NCBI RefSeq assembly: GCF_900177665.1
Contig: NZ_FXAW01000003.1
Coordinates: 1-64,000, forward strand
Direction of reading: 5' to 3'
Source: Marivirga sericea
Lineage (GTDB): Bacteria; Bacteroidota; Bacteroidia; Cytophagales; Cyclobacteriaceae
Length of the DNA stretch: 64,000 bases
Shown: positions 17,222 through 26,457 of the stretch, piece after piece
How the letters are laid out: every line of letters starts with the position of its first letter
Position numbering within the stretch: position 1 is the stretch's first letter
Position numbers and translations under genes: made by a program
The notes under the pieces: model-generated
The model's input: only the letters and a program-made list of their open reading frames with translations
Told to the model about the DNA's origin: nothing
The model's database searches: none

Positions 17222-18637
17222 CTATCCTGTTTTTAAATTAAGTTTCTTTCCAACTTCAAGCATAAATTCGAAAGCTTCCTCTCTATTATTTTGAATTTCT
17301 CCATCCAGTATAGCTTCTTTTATCTCACTTTTAATAATACCAATCTCTTTGCAAGGTGAAAGATTAAAAGCATCCATTATATCTTCACCACTAACCGGAG
17401 GTTGAAAATTTCTGACTTGATCATTTGCCTCTACTTCTCTCATTTTCTGCTCTACTTTGTCGAAATTAGCGCGAAATTGCTTGACCTTATTCATATTTTT
17501 TGAAGTCACATCGGCTCGGCAAAGTGTCATTAAGTCTTCGATGTCATCACCAGCTTCAAAAAGTAATCTACGTACAGCATTATCTGTTATATTGTCTCTG
17601 ACAAGCGGAATTGGCCTCAAATGAAGCAATACCAATTTTTGAACATACTTCATTTTTTCGTTCAAGGGTAATTTCATTCTCTTGAAAATCTTGGGGACCA
17701 TTCGTGCTCCCTTATCTTCATGGCCATGAAAAGTCCAGCCCTGTTTTGGATTAAATCTTTTTGTGGCAGGCTTAGCAATATCATGTAATATAGCAGCCCA
17801 TCGTAACCACAAATCTCCACCGTATTCGGCAGCATTATCTAACACTTGAAGAGTGTGATAAAAATTATCTTTGTGTTTAAATCCGTTCTTTTCCTCTACT
17901 CCTTGCAAGTCAATCATTTCCGGAAAGAACTTATCTAACAATTGAGCATGGTATAATAACTTAAAACCATAAGAAGGCCTATCAGTCATAATGATCTTAT
18001 TGAACTCGTCAGAAATCCTTTCTGAGGAAATAATTTTCAAACGATTAGAATTTTTAATTATACTGTCAAAAGTATCAGGAGCAATATCAAAATTAAGCTG
18101 CGAAGCAAAACGTATCGCTCTCATCATCCGCAACGGATCATCTGAAAACGTAACATCAGGCTCAAGTGGAGTTTTGATCAGCTTCTTCTTGAGATCTTTC
18201 ACTCCTCCAAATGGATCAATTAAGGCTCCATAATTTTCCTCGTTTAAACTTATAGCTAATGCATTGATAGTAAAATCTCTTCTATTCTGATCATCCTCAA
18301 GAGTTCCTTCTTCTACTATTGGTTTCCGACTGTCTCTTTGATATGATTCTTTTCGTGCACCAACAAATTCCAACTCCAAGTCTTCATGATGAATACTGGC
18401 CGTACCAAAATTCTTAAAAACTTGAAATTTCTTCTTAGGCCCAATGTTAGCTGCTACTTCTTTTGCTAATTCGATTCCGCTACCAACACATACAAAATCA
18501 ATATCTTTTGACGGACGTTTTAGAATTAAATCTCGGACATATCCACCTACAACATAGGCTTCAATTCCTAGCGAATGAGCGCTTTTTCTAACTAAATCAA
18601 AAACTGGATGCTGAGCAAGAAGAGCAGAGAAATTCAT
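17222..18637 (-). CDS. cca: CCA tRNA nucleotidyltransferase with HD domain
   Basis: 471 residues. This class II nucleotidyltransferase adds or repairs the CCA 3' end of tRNAs. The head domain has GGYVRDLIL followed by the metal-binding pair in SKDIDFVCV, then RRDFTINALA and DPFGGVKDLKKKLIKTP, and the neck has DPLRMMRAIRFASQL. The C-terminal half carries an HD phosphohydrolase-type domain (WAAILHDIAKPATK, FHGHEDKGA). CCA addition matters here because the tmRNA gene in this same window does not encode its CCA end. The family also contains poly(A) polymerases, but the Bacteroidota members with this architecture are taken as CCA-adding enzymes. Confidence 0.92.
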   Translation of the reverse strand: MNFSALLAQHPVFDLVRKSAHSLGIEAYVVGGYVRDLILKRPSKDIDFVCVGSGIELAKEVAANIGPKKKFQVFKNFGTASIHHEDLELEFVGARKESYQRDSRKPIVEEGTLEDDQNRRDFTINALAISLNEENYGALIDPFGGVKDLKKKLIKTPLEPDVTFSDDPLRMMRAIRFASQLNFDIAPDTFDSIIKNSNRLKIISSERISDEFNKIIMTDRPSYGFKLLYHAQLLDKFFPEMIDLQGVEEKNGFKHKDNFYHTLQVLDNAAEYGGDLWLRWAAILHDIAKPATKRFNPKQGWTFHGHEDKGARMVPKIFKRMKLPLNEKMKYVQKLVLLHLRPIPLVRDNITDNAVRRLLFEAGDDIEDLMTLCRADVTSKNMNKVKQFRANFDKVEQKMREVEANDQVRNFQPPVSGEDIMDAFNLSPCKEIGIIKSEIKEAILDGEIQNNREEAFEFMLEVGKKLNLKTG

Positions 18638-19085
18638 TAGTACTGCTTAGGATATTTTTTTACCAAGTATTGAAAACTCAATCGAATGAAAATAACTTCG
18701 TATTAAGCAAGTGTAAATTTAGTATAATTTGATGATAAGAGGATGAAAATGATAAGTATTTTAAGCTTAAATTATACTTTTTTATAGATGCTGCAAGATC
18801 AATTTTTCAGTGGATCTCATCAGCAAAAGGAGCAAAATTCATTTTCTACAAAATTGTTAAGTGACTTTTCATTCAATTGCAAATGAGTGTAAAGAAATTA
18901 GTTGTACACAAGATCCTGAACTTCAGCAAGAATAGATCATTCAACAACTAAAAAAGAATCACCAAACTAGACTAGTTTCTCGTTAAAAATGGGAGTAGCC
19001 GTGAAATTTTAGACAAAAAAAAAGCAGCTTCTTTCGAAGCTGCCATTTACACCTGTTCATTATGCCTGTAAAGCTTTTCAAATCT
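18638..19085. other. Intergenic region between ftsZ and cca
   Basis: 448 bases. The only clear element is the ftsZ terminator at 19024-19043. The rest (18638-19010) is AT-rich, with no coding frame, recognised RNA or strong inverted repeat. It presumably contains the cca promoter, for which I found no good TAnnTTTG match. Confidence 0.5.
19012..19043 (-). terminator. Rho-independent terminator of the dcw operon
   Basis: On the minus strand GCAGCTTC and GAAGCTGC (19024-19031 and 19036-19043) form an 8-base stem around a 4-base loop. A run of nine T follows, about 45 bases after the ftsZ stop. It marks the end of the division/cell-wall operon. Confidence 0.9.
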
Positions 19086-20651
19086 TTAATCTACATTATC
19101 ATGTAGGAACTTATTATTGCCCAAAATTTGATTATCATCATTCAAGTTAAATCTTGACACATTCTGCTCTGAAGAATGTGGCACATCTTTCAATTTTACC
19201 TGCTTACGTTTATAGGCAGGAACTTCCATTTGCTTATATGCTTCAGGAGTATTGGTATGACCACCATTCAAATTCTTCAATTTTTGAATCCGTTCTACAG
19301 AACGCTGCTTCAACATTTCCTGACGTTGTGCTTCCTTTTTTTCTATGTCGTCATGACTTTCTGATTTATCCACTATTTCATAATCGTTGGACAAACTTTC
19401 TGTAAAATCATCAGCATAATCGCTTTCCTCTTCAGCATATTCCGGCTCTTCCTGCTTTTTTGAAGGAAAACCGAAAGAGTATCCTCTTTCCTCATCCGCT
19501 TGAGGTCTTGACTCTTGCGTATTTTTCTTTTCAAAATTAAAGGAGCTTGCCTCTCTTCTAGGTTCCTCTTTGGGTTTCTCCTCCTTCTCATTACCGAAAA
19601 GCGTGATCTGCTTATTGGAATCTAAATCATAAACTTTTCTTGCTTCCTTATGAGGAATGGCATTTTCTTTGTAACCACCCTGATCAAAACCTGTCGCAAT
19701 CACCGTTACAGAAAGTCCCTCGCCTAAAGATTCATCTACACCATGTCCAAAAATCACTTCAGCCTCATCACCAGCACGTTCCTGAATATAATCTGTGATT
19801 TCTGTTAACTCATCCATTTGTAGCTCTGCTTTTTCACCAGAGATAATAGAGAGAAGTATTTTTTGAGCCCCTAAAATATCCGTACTATTCAATAATGGAG
19901 AAGATAATGCTTCTTCAGCCGCTCTTAAAGCCCGGCCGTCACCTTCCGTTTTCGCAGATCCCATTACAGCAGCACCAGCATTTTTCATAACGGTTTTGAC
20001 ATCCTCAAAATCCACGTTTACTTGACCCGGAACAGTTATAATCTCTGCAATTCCTTTGGCTCCAGTTGTTAATACATTATCTGCTTTCGCAAATGCATTA
20101 CCAATGGTGAGGTTTCCGTAAATCTCTCTCAATTTATCATTGAGAATGATCAAAACGGTATCACAGTTTTCTTTTAGCTGGCGAATTCCTTCTTCGGCTT
20201 GTCTGACCTTTTTCTTCCCTTCAAATAAGAAAGGCGAAGTCACAATCCCAACTGTTAAGATATCCATTTCTTTGGCTATACGTGCAATTACAGGAGCTGC
20301 ACCAGTACCAGTACCCCCTCCCATTCCAGCAGTAACGAATACCATCTTGGTGTCATTTCCTAACAACTCACGGATTTCTTCTTTGCTTTCAAGTGCAGCA
20401 TCTTTTCCTTTTTCAGGATTAGCTCCGGCACCTAAACCACTTGTCAGATTTGTTCCAATTTGTAGTTTATTAGGTACAGGACTTGATTTTAATGCTTGCG
20501 AGTCTGTATTACAGACCACAAACTCAACATCCCTGATGCCTTGGTTAAACATGTGATTAACAGCATTACTGCCACCTCCACCAACACCTATCACTTTAAT
20601 GATAGATTTATGGTGTTTTGGAATTTCGAATTTATATGCTCCTTCAGTCAT
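19086..20651 (-). CDS. ftsZ: Cell division protein FtsZ
   Basis: 521 residues. This is the tubulin-like GTPase that forms the cytokinetic Z ring under the inner membrane. GTP-binding loops are clear: VGGGGSNAVNHM near residue 23 and the tubulin signature GGGTGTG at 111-117, and the T7 loop (VDFEDVKTVM) follows. The globular part ends near residue 325. A long acidic, variable linker runs to about 474, then the conserved FtsA-binding peptide MEVPAYKRKQVKL at 475-487. Unlike E. coli FtsZ, a further 34 residues follow, ending FLHDNVD. It is the last gene of the dcw operon, 28 bases after ftsA. Confidence 0.98.
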   Translation of the reverse strand: MTEGAYKFEIPKHHKSIIKVIGVGGGGSNAVNHMFNQGIRDVEFVVCNTDSQALKSSPVPNKLQIGTNLTSGLGAGANPEKGKDAALESKEEIRELLGNDTKMVFVTAGMGGGTGTGAAPVIARIAKEMDILTVGIVTSPFLFEGKKKVRQAEEGIRQLKENCDTVLIILNDKLREIYGNLTIGNAFAKADNVLTTGAKGIAEIITVPGQVNVDFEDVKTVMKNAGAAVMGSAKTEGDGRALRAAEEALSSPLLNSTDILGAQKILLSIISGEKAELQMDELTEITDYIQERAGDEAEVIFGHGVDESLGEGLSVTVIATGFDQGGYKENAIPHKEARKVYDLDSNKQITLFGNEKEEKPKEEPRREASSFNFEKKNTQESRPQADEERGYSFGFPSKKQEEPEYAEEESDYADDFTESLSNDYEIVDKSESHDDIEKKEAQRQEMLKQRSVERIQKLKNLNGGHTNTPEAYKQMEVPAYKRKQVKLKDVPHSSEQNVSRFNLNDDNQILGNNKFLHDNVD

Positions 20652-20679
20652 AATAACCGTATTTTAAGTCCTTTGGGTA

Positions 20680-22002
20680 TTAATAGTCATCTTTTTCATC
20701 AAAATCATCTATCAAAAAACTTTTCGTTTTATTGATAATTTTCGAAAAGAAGTCTCCTTCTTTTTTAGCACCTTTTTGCCTGTGATTGATAAACATATTT
20801 TGATTGTTCAACTTTGCCTCAAGGTACCTATTTTCTCGTTCGTCAATGGAACGATAACCTGCCAATACTAATCCTACAGATGTGGCATACATCGGGCTCT
20901 TCACAGCCTCTATTTTTGTTCTTCCTAAATGTTCGTTTGGATATCCAATTCTAGCATCCATTCCAGTTAGATACTCCACCAGCTGTCTGGCACTATGCAT
21001 TTGCGAACCACCACCTGTGATCACAATACCACCAGCCAATCGACCTTCATAACCTGACGCCAATATCTCAGCATGCACCAAATCAATAATTTCTTCCATT
21101 CTGGCTTCTACTATATGCGCCAAGTTTTTAATAGAAATTTCCTTTGGTGCTCTATTTCTTAAGCCAGGAATTGAAACAATTTCATTTTCACTTGCTTCAG
21201 TGGATATCGCCCTTCCGAATTTTGTTTTCAACAATTCAGCTTGTTGCTGCATAACCATGCAGCCTTCCTTTATATCAGAAGTAATGATATTACCGCCAAA
21301 TGGAATCACTCCTGTATGTCGAATAATATTTTCGTGGAAAATGGCTATATCTGTTGTACCTCCTCCTATATCGACCAAGCAAACGCCTGCTTCTTTTTCA
21401 TCATCAGAAAGCACTGCCAAGCTAGAAGCCAATGGCTCTAAGATCATATTCTCAATATCTAATCCTGCTCTTTTTACACATTTCTGAATGTTGTTAATGG
21501 AATTGATATCAGCAGTGATCACATGAAAATCGGCTTCTAACCTTATACCTGTCATTCCCACAGGATCTTTGATTCCATCATCATAATCAACGGTGTATAC
21601 CTGAGGCATAACATGTATTATCTGATTCCCAGCTGGAATGACCATTCGATGCATATCATTGGTTAAACGATTTACATCCTCCACAGTAATTTCCTCATCT
21701 CTGTCTTCACGTGTAATACTGCCTCTCTGAATAGAACTTCTGATGTGATGACCGGCTATGCCTACATTCACTACTTTTATGTCGATACCGGAATTATCCT
21801 CAGCTTCTTCCACAGCCTTTTTGATAGCCAAAATGGTTTTTTCAATGTTGATGACTTTGCCTTTTACTACCCCATCAGATACAGCTTTGCCCATACCTAA
21901 CACATCTAGCTTGCCATAATCATTTTTATGTCCGACTATCACCACAATTTTTGTGGTCCCTATGTCTAATCCGACTACTATTTTATCATTTTGCATGTCC
22001 AT
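20680..22002 (-). CDS. ftsA: Cell division protein FtsA
   Basis: 440 residues, an actin-like ATPase that tethers FtsZ filaments to the membrane and recruits later division proteins. The phosphate-1 motif is VVGLDIGTTKIVVIVG near the start. The SHS2/1C region follows (VGIAGHHIRS), then phosphate-2 VCLVDIGGGTTDIAIF and the adenosine loop GGIVITGGGSQM. The C-terminus (FSKIINKTKSFLIDDFDEKDDY) contains a short amphipathic stretch that could act as the membrane-targeting helix, followed by an acidic tail. Gene order ftsQ-ftsA-ftsZ is the standard one. Confidence 0.97.
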   Translation of the reverse strand: MDMQNDKIVVGLDIGTTKIVVIVGHKNDYGKLDVLGMGKAVSDGVVKGKVINIEKTILAIKKAVEEAEDNSGIDIKVVNVGIAGHHIRSSIQRGSITREDRDEEITVEDVNRLTNDMHRMVIPAGNQIIHVMPQVYTVDYDDGIKDPVGMTGIRLEADFHVITADINSINNIQKCVKRAGLDIENMILEPLASSLAVLSDDEKEAGVCLVDIGGGTTDIAIFHENIIRHTGVIPFGGNIITSDIKEGCMVMQQQAELLKTKFGRAISTEASENEIVSIPGLRNRAPKEISIKNLAHIVEARMEEIIDLVHAEILASGYEGRLAGGIVITGGGSQMHSARQLVEYLTGMDARIGYPNEHLGRTKIEAVKSPMYATSVGLVLAGYRSIDERENRYLEAKLNNQNMFINHRQKGAKKEGDFFSKIINKTKSFLIDDFDEKDDY

Positions 22003-22020
22003 GTATCGCCTAAGGTTATT

Positions 22021-22785
22021 CTATTCACAAATGATTTGTTCTTTAAACTGTAAATTTACACGATCGTATCGATTCCACCCACGGTCTGGGAGTATCTTGT
22101 CGTAAAAAATTTTAAGTTTCGATAATTTATCAGAATAATTATACACTGAGCCAAATTCAATCAACTGTTTGGTCACTTGCGGGTATATATTAATAATTCC
22201 TCTATCATCTACTTCCAATTGAGCAAACTGCGCACTCCAAAATTTATCCTTTTCTATAAATTTTATAAAGTTAAATAAATCAGCACCCGATTCATCGGCT
22301 AGCATATCTTTTTCAATGTAAGAATCAAAGAAACCACCAGATAAAACCATCACTCTAGCTGTAAACCTGTCTGAAACCGGTAATATTTTTCCTTGATCAC
22401 TTATATAATGATCTGCACCGTCTGGATTAAAAATTCTGGCGATAGGTCTCGCTTGTACAGCATCAACCATCATATTTCCTGCTAAGTCCCTATATACCTC
22501 GGCTTTTTGGATAAACTTATGAGCATTCACTCTGCTTTCTAAATCCTTCAGTTTGAAGTTTTCATAGGGTAAATTCATCACCATTTCATTACCATTATTA
22601 GTCAAAAGACTATTGATGTCTGCCTCGTTAATAAAGAAGTTACCTTGCTGATTTTTAATATTGATAATAATCTTTTTACAAAGCACTTCTTCTTGCTTTT
22701 TGCTCACGAATCCGATCGTTACTACAAATATCACTATCGGCAGCACAATCTTCAGGACAATATTTAAACTATTTTTAAGCTGCAT
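22021..22785 (-). CDS. ftsQ: Cell division protein FtsQ/DivIB
   Basis: 254 residues. A short cytoplasmic start is followed by one membrane helix (about 8-28, IVLKIVLPIVIFVVTIGFV). The periplasmic part has a POTRA-like segment (IIINIKNQQGNFFINEADINSLL ending in VNAHKFIQKAEVYRDLAGN) and a beta domain (PVSDRFTARVMVLSGGF). FtsQ links FtsL/FtsB to the rest of the divisome. Sequence conservation in the family is low, so the call leans on length, topology and position between murC and ftsA. It overlaps the end of murC by 11 bases. Confidence 0.88.
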   Translation of the reverse strand: MQLKNSLNIVLKIVLPIVIFVVTIGFVSKKQEEVLCKKIIINIKNQQGNFFINEADINSLLTNNGNEMVMNLPYENFKLKDLESRVNAHKFIQKAEVYRDLAGNMMVDAVQARPIARIFNPDGADHYISDQGKILPVSDRFTARVMVLSGGFFDSYIEKDMLADESGADLFNFIKFIEKDKFWSAQFAQLEVDDRGIINIYPQVTKQLIEFGSVYNYSDKLSKLKIFYDKILPDRGWNRYDRVNLQFKEQIICE

Positions 22786-24172
22786 TCTGCTTATTAAACA
22801 TGTTTTTTAATGGTTCAACTAATTGATCGATATTTCCAGCTCCCATTGTTATGAAGACTTCTAAATCTCGATTGCTTAAATATTCAATAATAGACTCTTT
22901 CTCAACCTTATATTTTTCATCTGCATGTATAGACTCCAAAAGAATGTCACTACTTACTCCTTCAATTGGTAACTCTCTTGCAGGATAAATATCCAACAAC
23001 ATCACTTCATCTGCCAAGCTCAAACTTTGAGAGAACTCTACGGCAAAATCTCTGGTTCGAGAATATAGATGTGGTTGAAATAAGACGCTCACTTTCTTAC
23101 CAGGATACAAAGCTCGAACTGAAGTCAGCATTGCCTTAATTTCGCTTGGATGATGCGCATAGTCATCAATAAAGACAAAATCATCTCTTTTCAGCACATA
23201 TTCAAATCTGCGTTTAACTCCGGTATATGTCTTTATACCTTCTAGAATTTCTTTATCATTTAATCCCAACTGCTGAGCTATAGCAATTGACACCACTGCG
23301 TTCTCCACATTATGAAAACCAGGCACCGACAATTGAAAGCCTTTAATGATTTTACTATTTAAGCTAACATCAAACACAAATTTCGCATCTTTAACTTGTA
23401 CATTTAATGCTCTTATATCACCCGCATTCAATCCATATGAAGTGGGTCTACCACTTATTTTTTTGGACGCTACTTCTTCCCACAAGCCGTCTTTTATGTA
23501 GATCTGGCCTTTAGGATCTACATTTTCCAAAAAGAGAGAAAAGGATTTTTTCAATTCTTCCAGTTTACCATAAATATCCAAATGATCTGCGTCAGTTGAG
23601 GTCACTACAGCAATATTGGGTTTCAATGTCAAGAATGAACGATCAAATTCATCAGCTTCTACCACTATGATGGCCTTTTTATAATCACCTTGATTCATGA
23701 CCATGTTTGTGCCATAATTGGTAGTGATTCCTCCTAAGAATCCGGCAATGTCTTTCTTTCCTGCTTTTAACAAATGAGCAATCATAGAACTAGTAGTAGT
23801 TTTCCCATGAGTGCCCGCAACTGCCACTGTAAACATTCCTTCGGTTAATTTACCCAAAACCTCTGACCTTTTATAAAGACTAATTCCATTATCCTTTAGG
23901 TAATTAAACCCTTTGTGGTCTTTTGGTATTGCCGGAGTATAAACTATTAATACTCCTTTATCTGCTTTAAAAACAAAATTAGGCATCTGCTCAATTTCAT
24001 CATCAAAATGAATGAGAATACCCTCTTTTTCTAGCTTATTGGTAAGGTCGGTTGATGTTTTGTCATAGCCATACACTTTCACTCCATTGTGATGGAACCA
24101 ACGTGCCAAAGCACTCATGCCGATGCCGCCAATTCCAATGAAATATGCGCTATGTATATTTTTTATCTTCAT
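22775..24172 (-). CDS. murC: UDP-N-acetylmuramate--L-alanine ligase
   Basis: 465 residues. MurC adds L-alanine to UDP-MurNAc, the first step in building the peptidoglycan stem peptide in the cytoplasm. The N-terminal UDP-binding motif is IGIGGIGMSALARW (residues 12-25). The ATP-binding P-loop is AGTHGKTTTSSM (119-130), the central domain shows VVEADEFDRSF, and the C-terminal domain carries DDYAHHPSEI and FQPHLYSRT, all diagnostic of MurC rather than MurD/E/F. It overlaps murG by 4 bases and ftsQ by 11. Confidence 0.97.
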   Translation of the reverse strand: MKIKNIHSAYFIGIGGIGMSALARWFHHNGVKVYGYDKTSTDLTNKLEKEGILIHFDDEIEQMPNFVFKADKGVLIVYTPAIPKDHKGFNYLKDNGISLYKRSEVLGKLTEGMFTVAVAGTHGKTTTSSMIAHLLKAGKKDIAGFLGGITTNYGTNMVMNQGDYKKAIIVVEADEFDRSFLTLKPNIAVVTSTDADHLDIYGKLEELKKSFSLFLENVDPKGQIYIKDGLWEEVASKKISGRPTSYGLNAGDIRALNVQVKDAKFVFDVSLNSKIIKGFQLSVPGFHNVENAVVSIAIAQQLGLNDKEILEGIKTYTGVKRRFEYVLKRDDFVFIDDYAHHPSEIKAMLTSVRALYPGKKVSVLFQPHLYSRTRDFAVEFSQSLSLADEVMLLDIYPARELPIEGVSSDILLESIHADEKYKVEKESIIEYLSNRDLEVFITMGAGNIDQLVEPLKNMFNKQNAA

Positions 24173-25275
24173 TCAATCATTTTAAAAATAATCGATACTA
24201 TATCCTCTGTGGCTTTAGGTTTAGCCATTTTCTTTATATTCTCAGAAAGCATTTTCTGCTTTTCAGTATCCTTCAATAATTTAAAAGCATCTGGAAGTAA
24301 TTCTTTAACCGCTTTCGTATCACTCACAATCAATGCCGCATTTCTGGACACTAATGCTTGCGCATTTTTAGTTTGATGATCTTCCGCTACATTTGGCGAA
24401 GGAACAAAAATTACTGGTTTCCCCACTACCTGTAATTCAGATACTGATAAAGCCCCTGCTCGGGAAATAATTATGTCTGCAGCAGCATAAGCTTCATCCA
24501 TGTTTTTAATGAATTCCAAAACCTTCACTTGTTTAGGATCAGAATCATTTGCTCTAGTCGTCATTTCAGTATGATACAACTTCCCAGTTTGCCATAGCAT
24601 TTGATAATCTTCTTGTGCTAACACACCTAAATTTTGGGCAATACTTTCATTTATAGTTCTTGCTCCCAAGCTTCCACCTAAAACCAAAATGGTCTTTTTG
24701 CTTTCATCTAGATCAAAGCTTTTTATAGCTATTGATCGCTTAGGTAAATTCAATAAATTTTTTCTTATGGGGTTTCCAGTTACATTTAATTTTTGAGCTG
24801 GAAAATATTTATCCATTCCCTCATAAGCCACACAAATTTGCTTAACTTTTTTCTTCAACCATTTATTGGTCAAGCCTGCATAAGAATTCTGCTCTTGCAA
24901 CAGACAAGGGATCCCTAAGTTCGAAGCTGCTCTTAATGTAGGCCCACTAGCGTATCCACCCACTCCCACTACAGCATCTGGCTTAAAGTTCTTCACAATC
25001 CTGCCAGCTTGTTTCAAGCTATTCAATAGCTTAAATGGAAAACTCAAATTCTTCAATGTCAAGCTTCTTTGAATACCTGCTATAGGTAAACCAAAAATTT
25101 TATAACCCGCCTCAGGCACTTTTTGCATTTCCATTTTCCCTTCAGCTCCTACAAACAGAACATCCGCATTTGGCAATTGCTTTTTAATTTCATCAGCAAT
25201 TGCTAATGCAGGAAAAATATGTCCTCCAGTGCCTCCACCGCTCAAAATAAATCGATATGGTCGTTGCATATCCAT
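24169..25275 (-). CDS. murG: UDP-GlcNAc--lipid I N-acetylglucosaminyltransferase
   Basis: 368 residues. MurG transfers GlcNAc to lipid I to make lipid II on the cytoplasmic face of the membrane. The GT-B N-domain glycine loop SGGGTGGHIFPALAIAD (12-28) and the second loop GVGGYASGP are present. The C-domain has LVLGGSLGARTINE and the UDP-GlcNAc-binding stretch SRAGALSVSELQVVGKPVIFVP with VAEDHQTKNA. Its start directly follows the ftsW stop and its end overlaps murC by 4 bases, so translation is coupled. Confidence 0.97.
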   Translation of the reverse strand: MDMQRPYRFILSGGGTGGHIFPALAIADEIKKQLPNADVLFVGAEGKMEMQKVPEAGYKIFGLPIAGIQRSLTLKNLSFPFKLLNSLKQAGRIVKNFKPDAVVGVGGYASGPTLRAASNLGIPCLLQEQNSYAGLTNKWLKKKVKQICVAYEGMDKYFPAQKLNVTGNPIRKNLLNLPKRSIAIKSFDLDESKKTILVLGGSLGARTINESIAQNLGVLAQEDYQMLWQTGKLYHTEMTTRANDSDPKQVKVLEFIKNMDEAYAAADIIISRAGALSVSELQVVGKPVIFVPSPNVAEDHQTKNAQALVSRNAALIVSDTKAVKELLPDAFKLLKDTEKQKMLSENIKKMAKPKATEDIVSIIFKMIE

Positions 25276-26457
25276 TTAAGCTGCCTCTTTTTTAGGTAAA
25301 TTAGAAAATTGCTTTTTACTCAATGCATCTGGAGTTTCTTCAATTTCACCTCGACTCACACTTAGAATGATTCCCATTGCTATCCCAGTAAATAGCAAAG
25401 ATGTTCCTCCCATGCTTAGCAAAGGAAGTGGTAAGCCTGTAATGGGACCTAAACCTACTGCAACACCCATATTTACCATTGCTTGAATGACTATGGCAAA
25501 ACTGAGCCCGGCTGAAAGTAATCCTCCGTAAGCTCTTCCACTAGCTGCTGCAGCTTTCATTCCGCGATAAAGTAAAGTTAGGTAAAGCATAATGACAATG
25601 CCTGCTCCGATCATTCCGTATTCTTCTACCACAATGGCAAAGATAAAATCTGAAAAGGCTTCAGGTAAAAAATTTCGCTGACTGCTGTTGCCTGGCCCTT
25701 TTCCAGTAACTCCTCCTGTTGCTACTGCAATGTAGGACTGCTGCGCCTGAAATGGGATATTTTCTTTGCTTATGAAGTTTTCTACTCTACTTATGGCCGT
25801 TTCCCCTCTTTGCCCTACTACCATGGCAATACTGACCGCAAAAACACCCACAAAAGCCAACATGGCTAAATATTTAACAGGTATTCTTCCAATGAATAGA
25901 AGCAGCATACAAGTTAAGAACAACAATATGGCTGTTGACAAATTAGTCATAGCTATTAATCCGCAGATCACACCACACCATAAAAGCATTGGAATTAATG
26001 CCTTTTTAAAATCGTTGATATTTTGCTGTCGTTTGGACAGCATTCCAGCTAAATTGATGATTAAGGCCAATTTTGCCAAATCTGAAGGCTGAAACGATTG
26101 ATTAATAAATGGAATCGTGATCCATCTCGAAGCACTGTTAAGATTCACACCGAACTGCCAAGCAAAAATCAAAAGTGGCACTGATAGCCATAAAGCTAAA
26201 CGCGATATTTTAGAGTAATACCGGTAATCTACTTTGTGTGCTACCCACATAGCGAAAAAACTCAGCAATACTAAGAAGCTATGGCGCAATAAATAGTATT
26301 CTGTATTACCTCCATATTTAAAATAGGCAATAGTACCTGTTGCACTATAAACGACCAAAATACTGAGCATACCCAAAGCGAACACCACCGACCAAATAAC
26401 GGGATCTCCTTTAAGGTGCTTATCAGCCCAGGCCTTTATGTTTTGAATGCTTAGCAT
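25276..26457 (-). CDS. ftsW: SEDS-family glycan polymerase FtsW
   Basis: 393 residues with about ten membrane helices. SEDS proteins polymerise lipid II into glycan strands together with a class B PBP, here FtsI from the same operon. Family features include VDYRYYSKISR, SASRWITIPF with QPSDLAKLALI, AVATGGVTGKGPGNSSQRNFLPEAFSDFIFA read in two parts, VVEEYGMIGA, and GLPLPLLSMGGTSL near the C-terminus. FtsW rather than RodA is favoured by the position between murD and murG. The gene overlaps murD by 7 bases. Confidence 0.95.
   Translation of the reverse strand: MLSIQNIKAWADKHLKGDPVIWSVVFALGMLSILVVYSATGTIAYFKYGGNTEYYLLRHSFLVLLSFFAMWVAHKVDYRYYSKISRLALWLSVPLLIFAWQFGVNLNSASRWITIPFINQSFQPSDLAKLALIINLAGMLSKRQQNINDFKKALIPMLLWCGVICGLIAMTNLSTAILLFLTCMLLLFIGRIPVKYLAMLAFVGVFAVSIAMVVGQRGETAISRVENFISKENIPFQAQQSYIAVATGGVTGKGPGNSSQRNFLPEAFSDFIFAIVVEEYGMIGAGIVIMLYLTLLYRGMKAAAASGRAYGGLLSAGLSFAIVIQAMVNMGVAVGLGPITGLPLPLLSMGGTSLLFTGIAMGIILSVSRGEIEETPDALSKKQFSNLPKKEAA

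Noticed and set aside
20140-20556. 138-codon open frame opposite ftsZ
   Set aside because: It is a shadow of the conserved FtsZ GTPase domain, with no family of its own.
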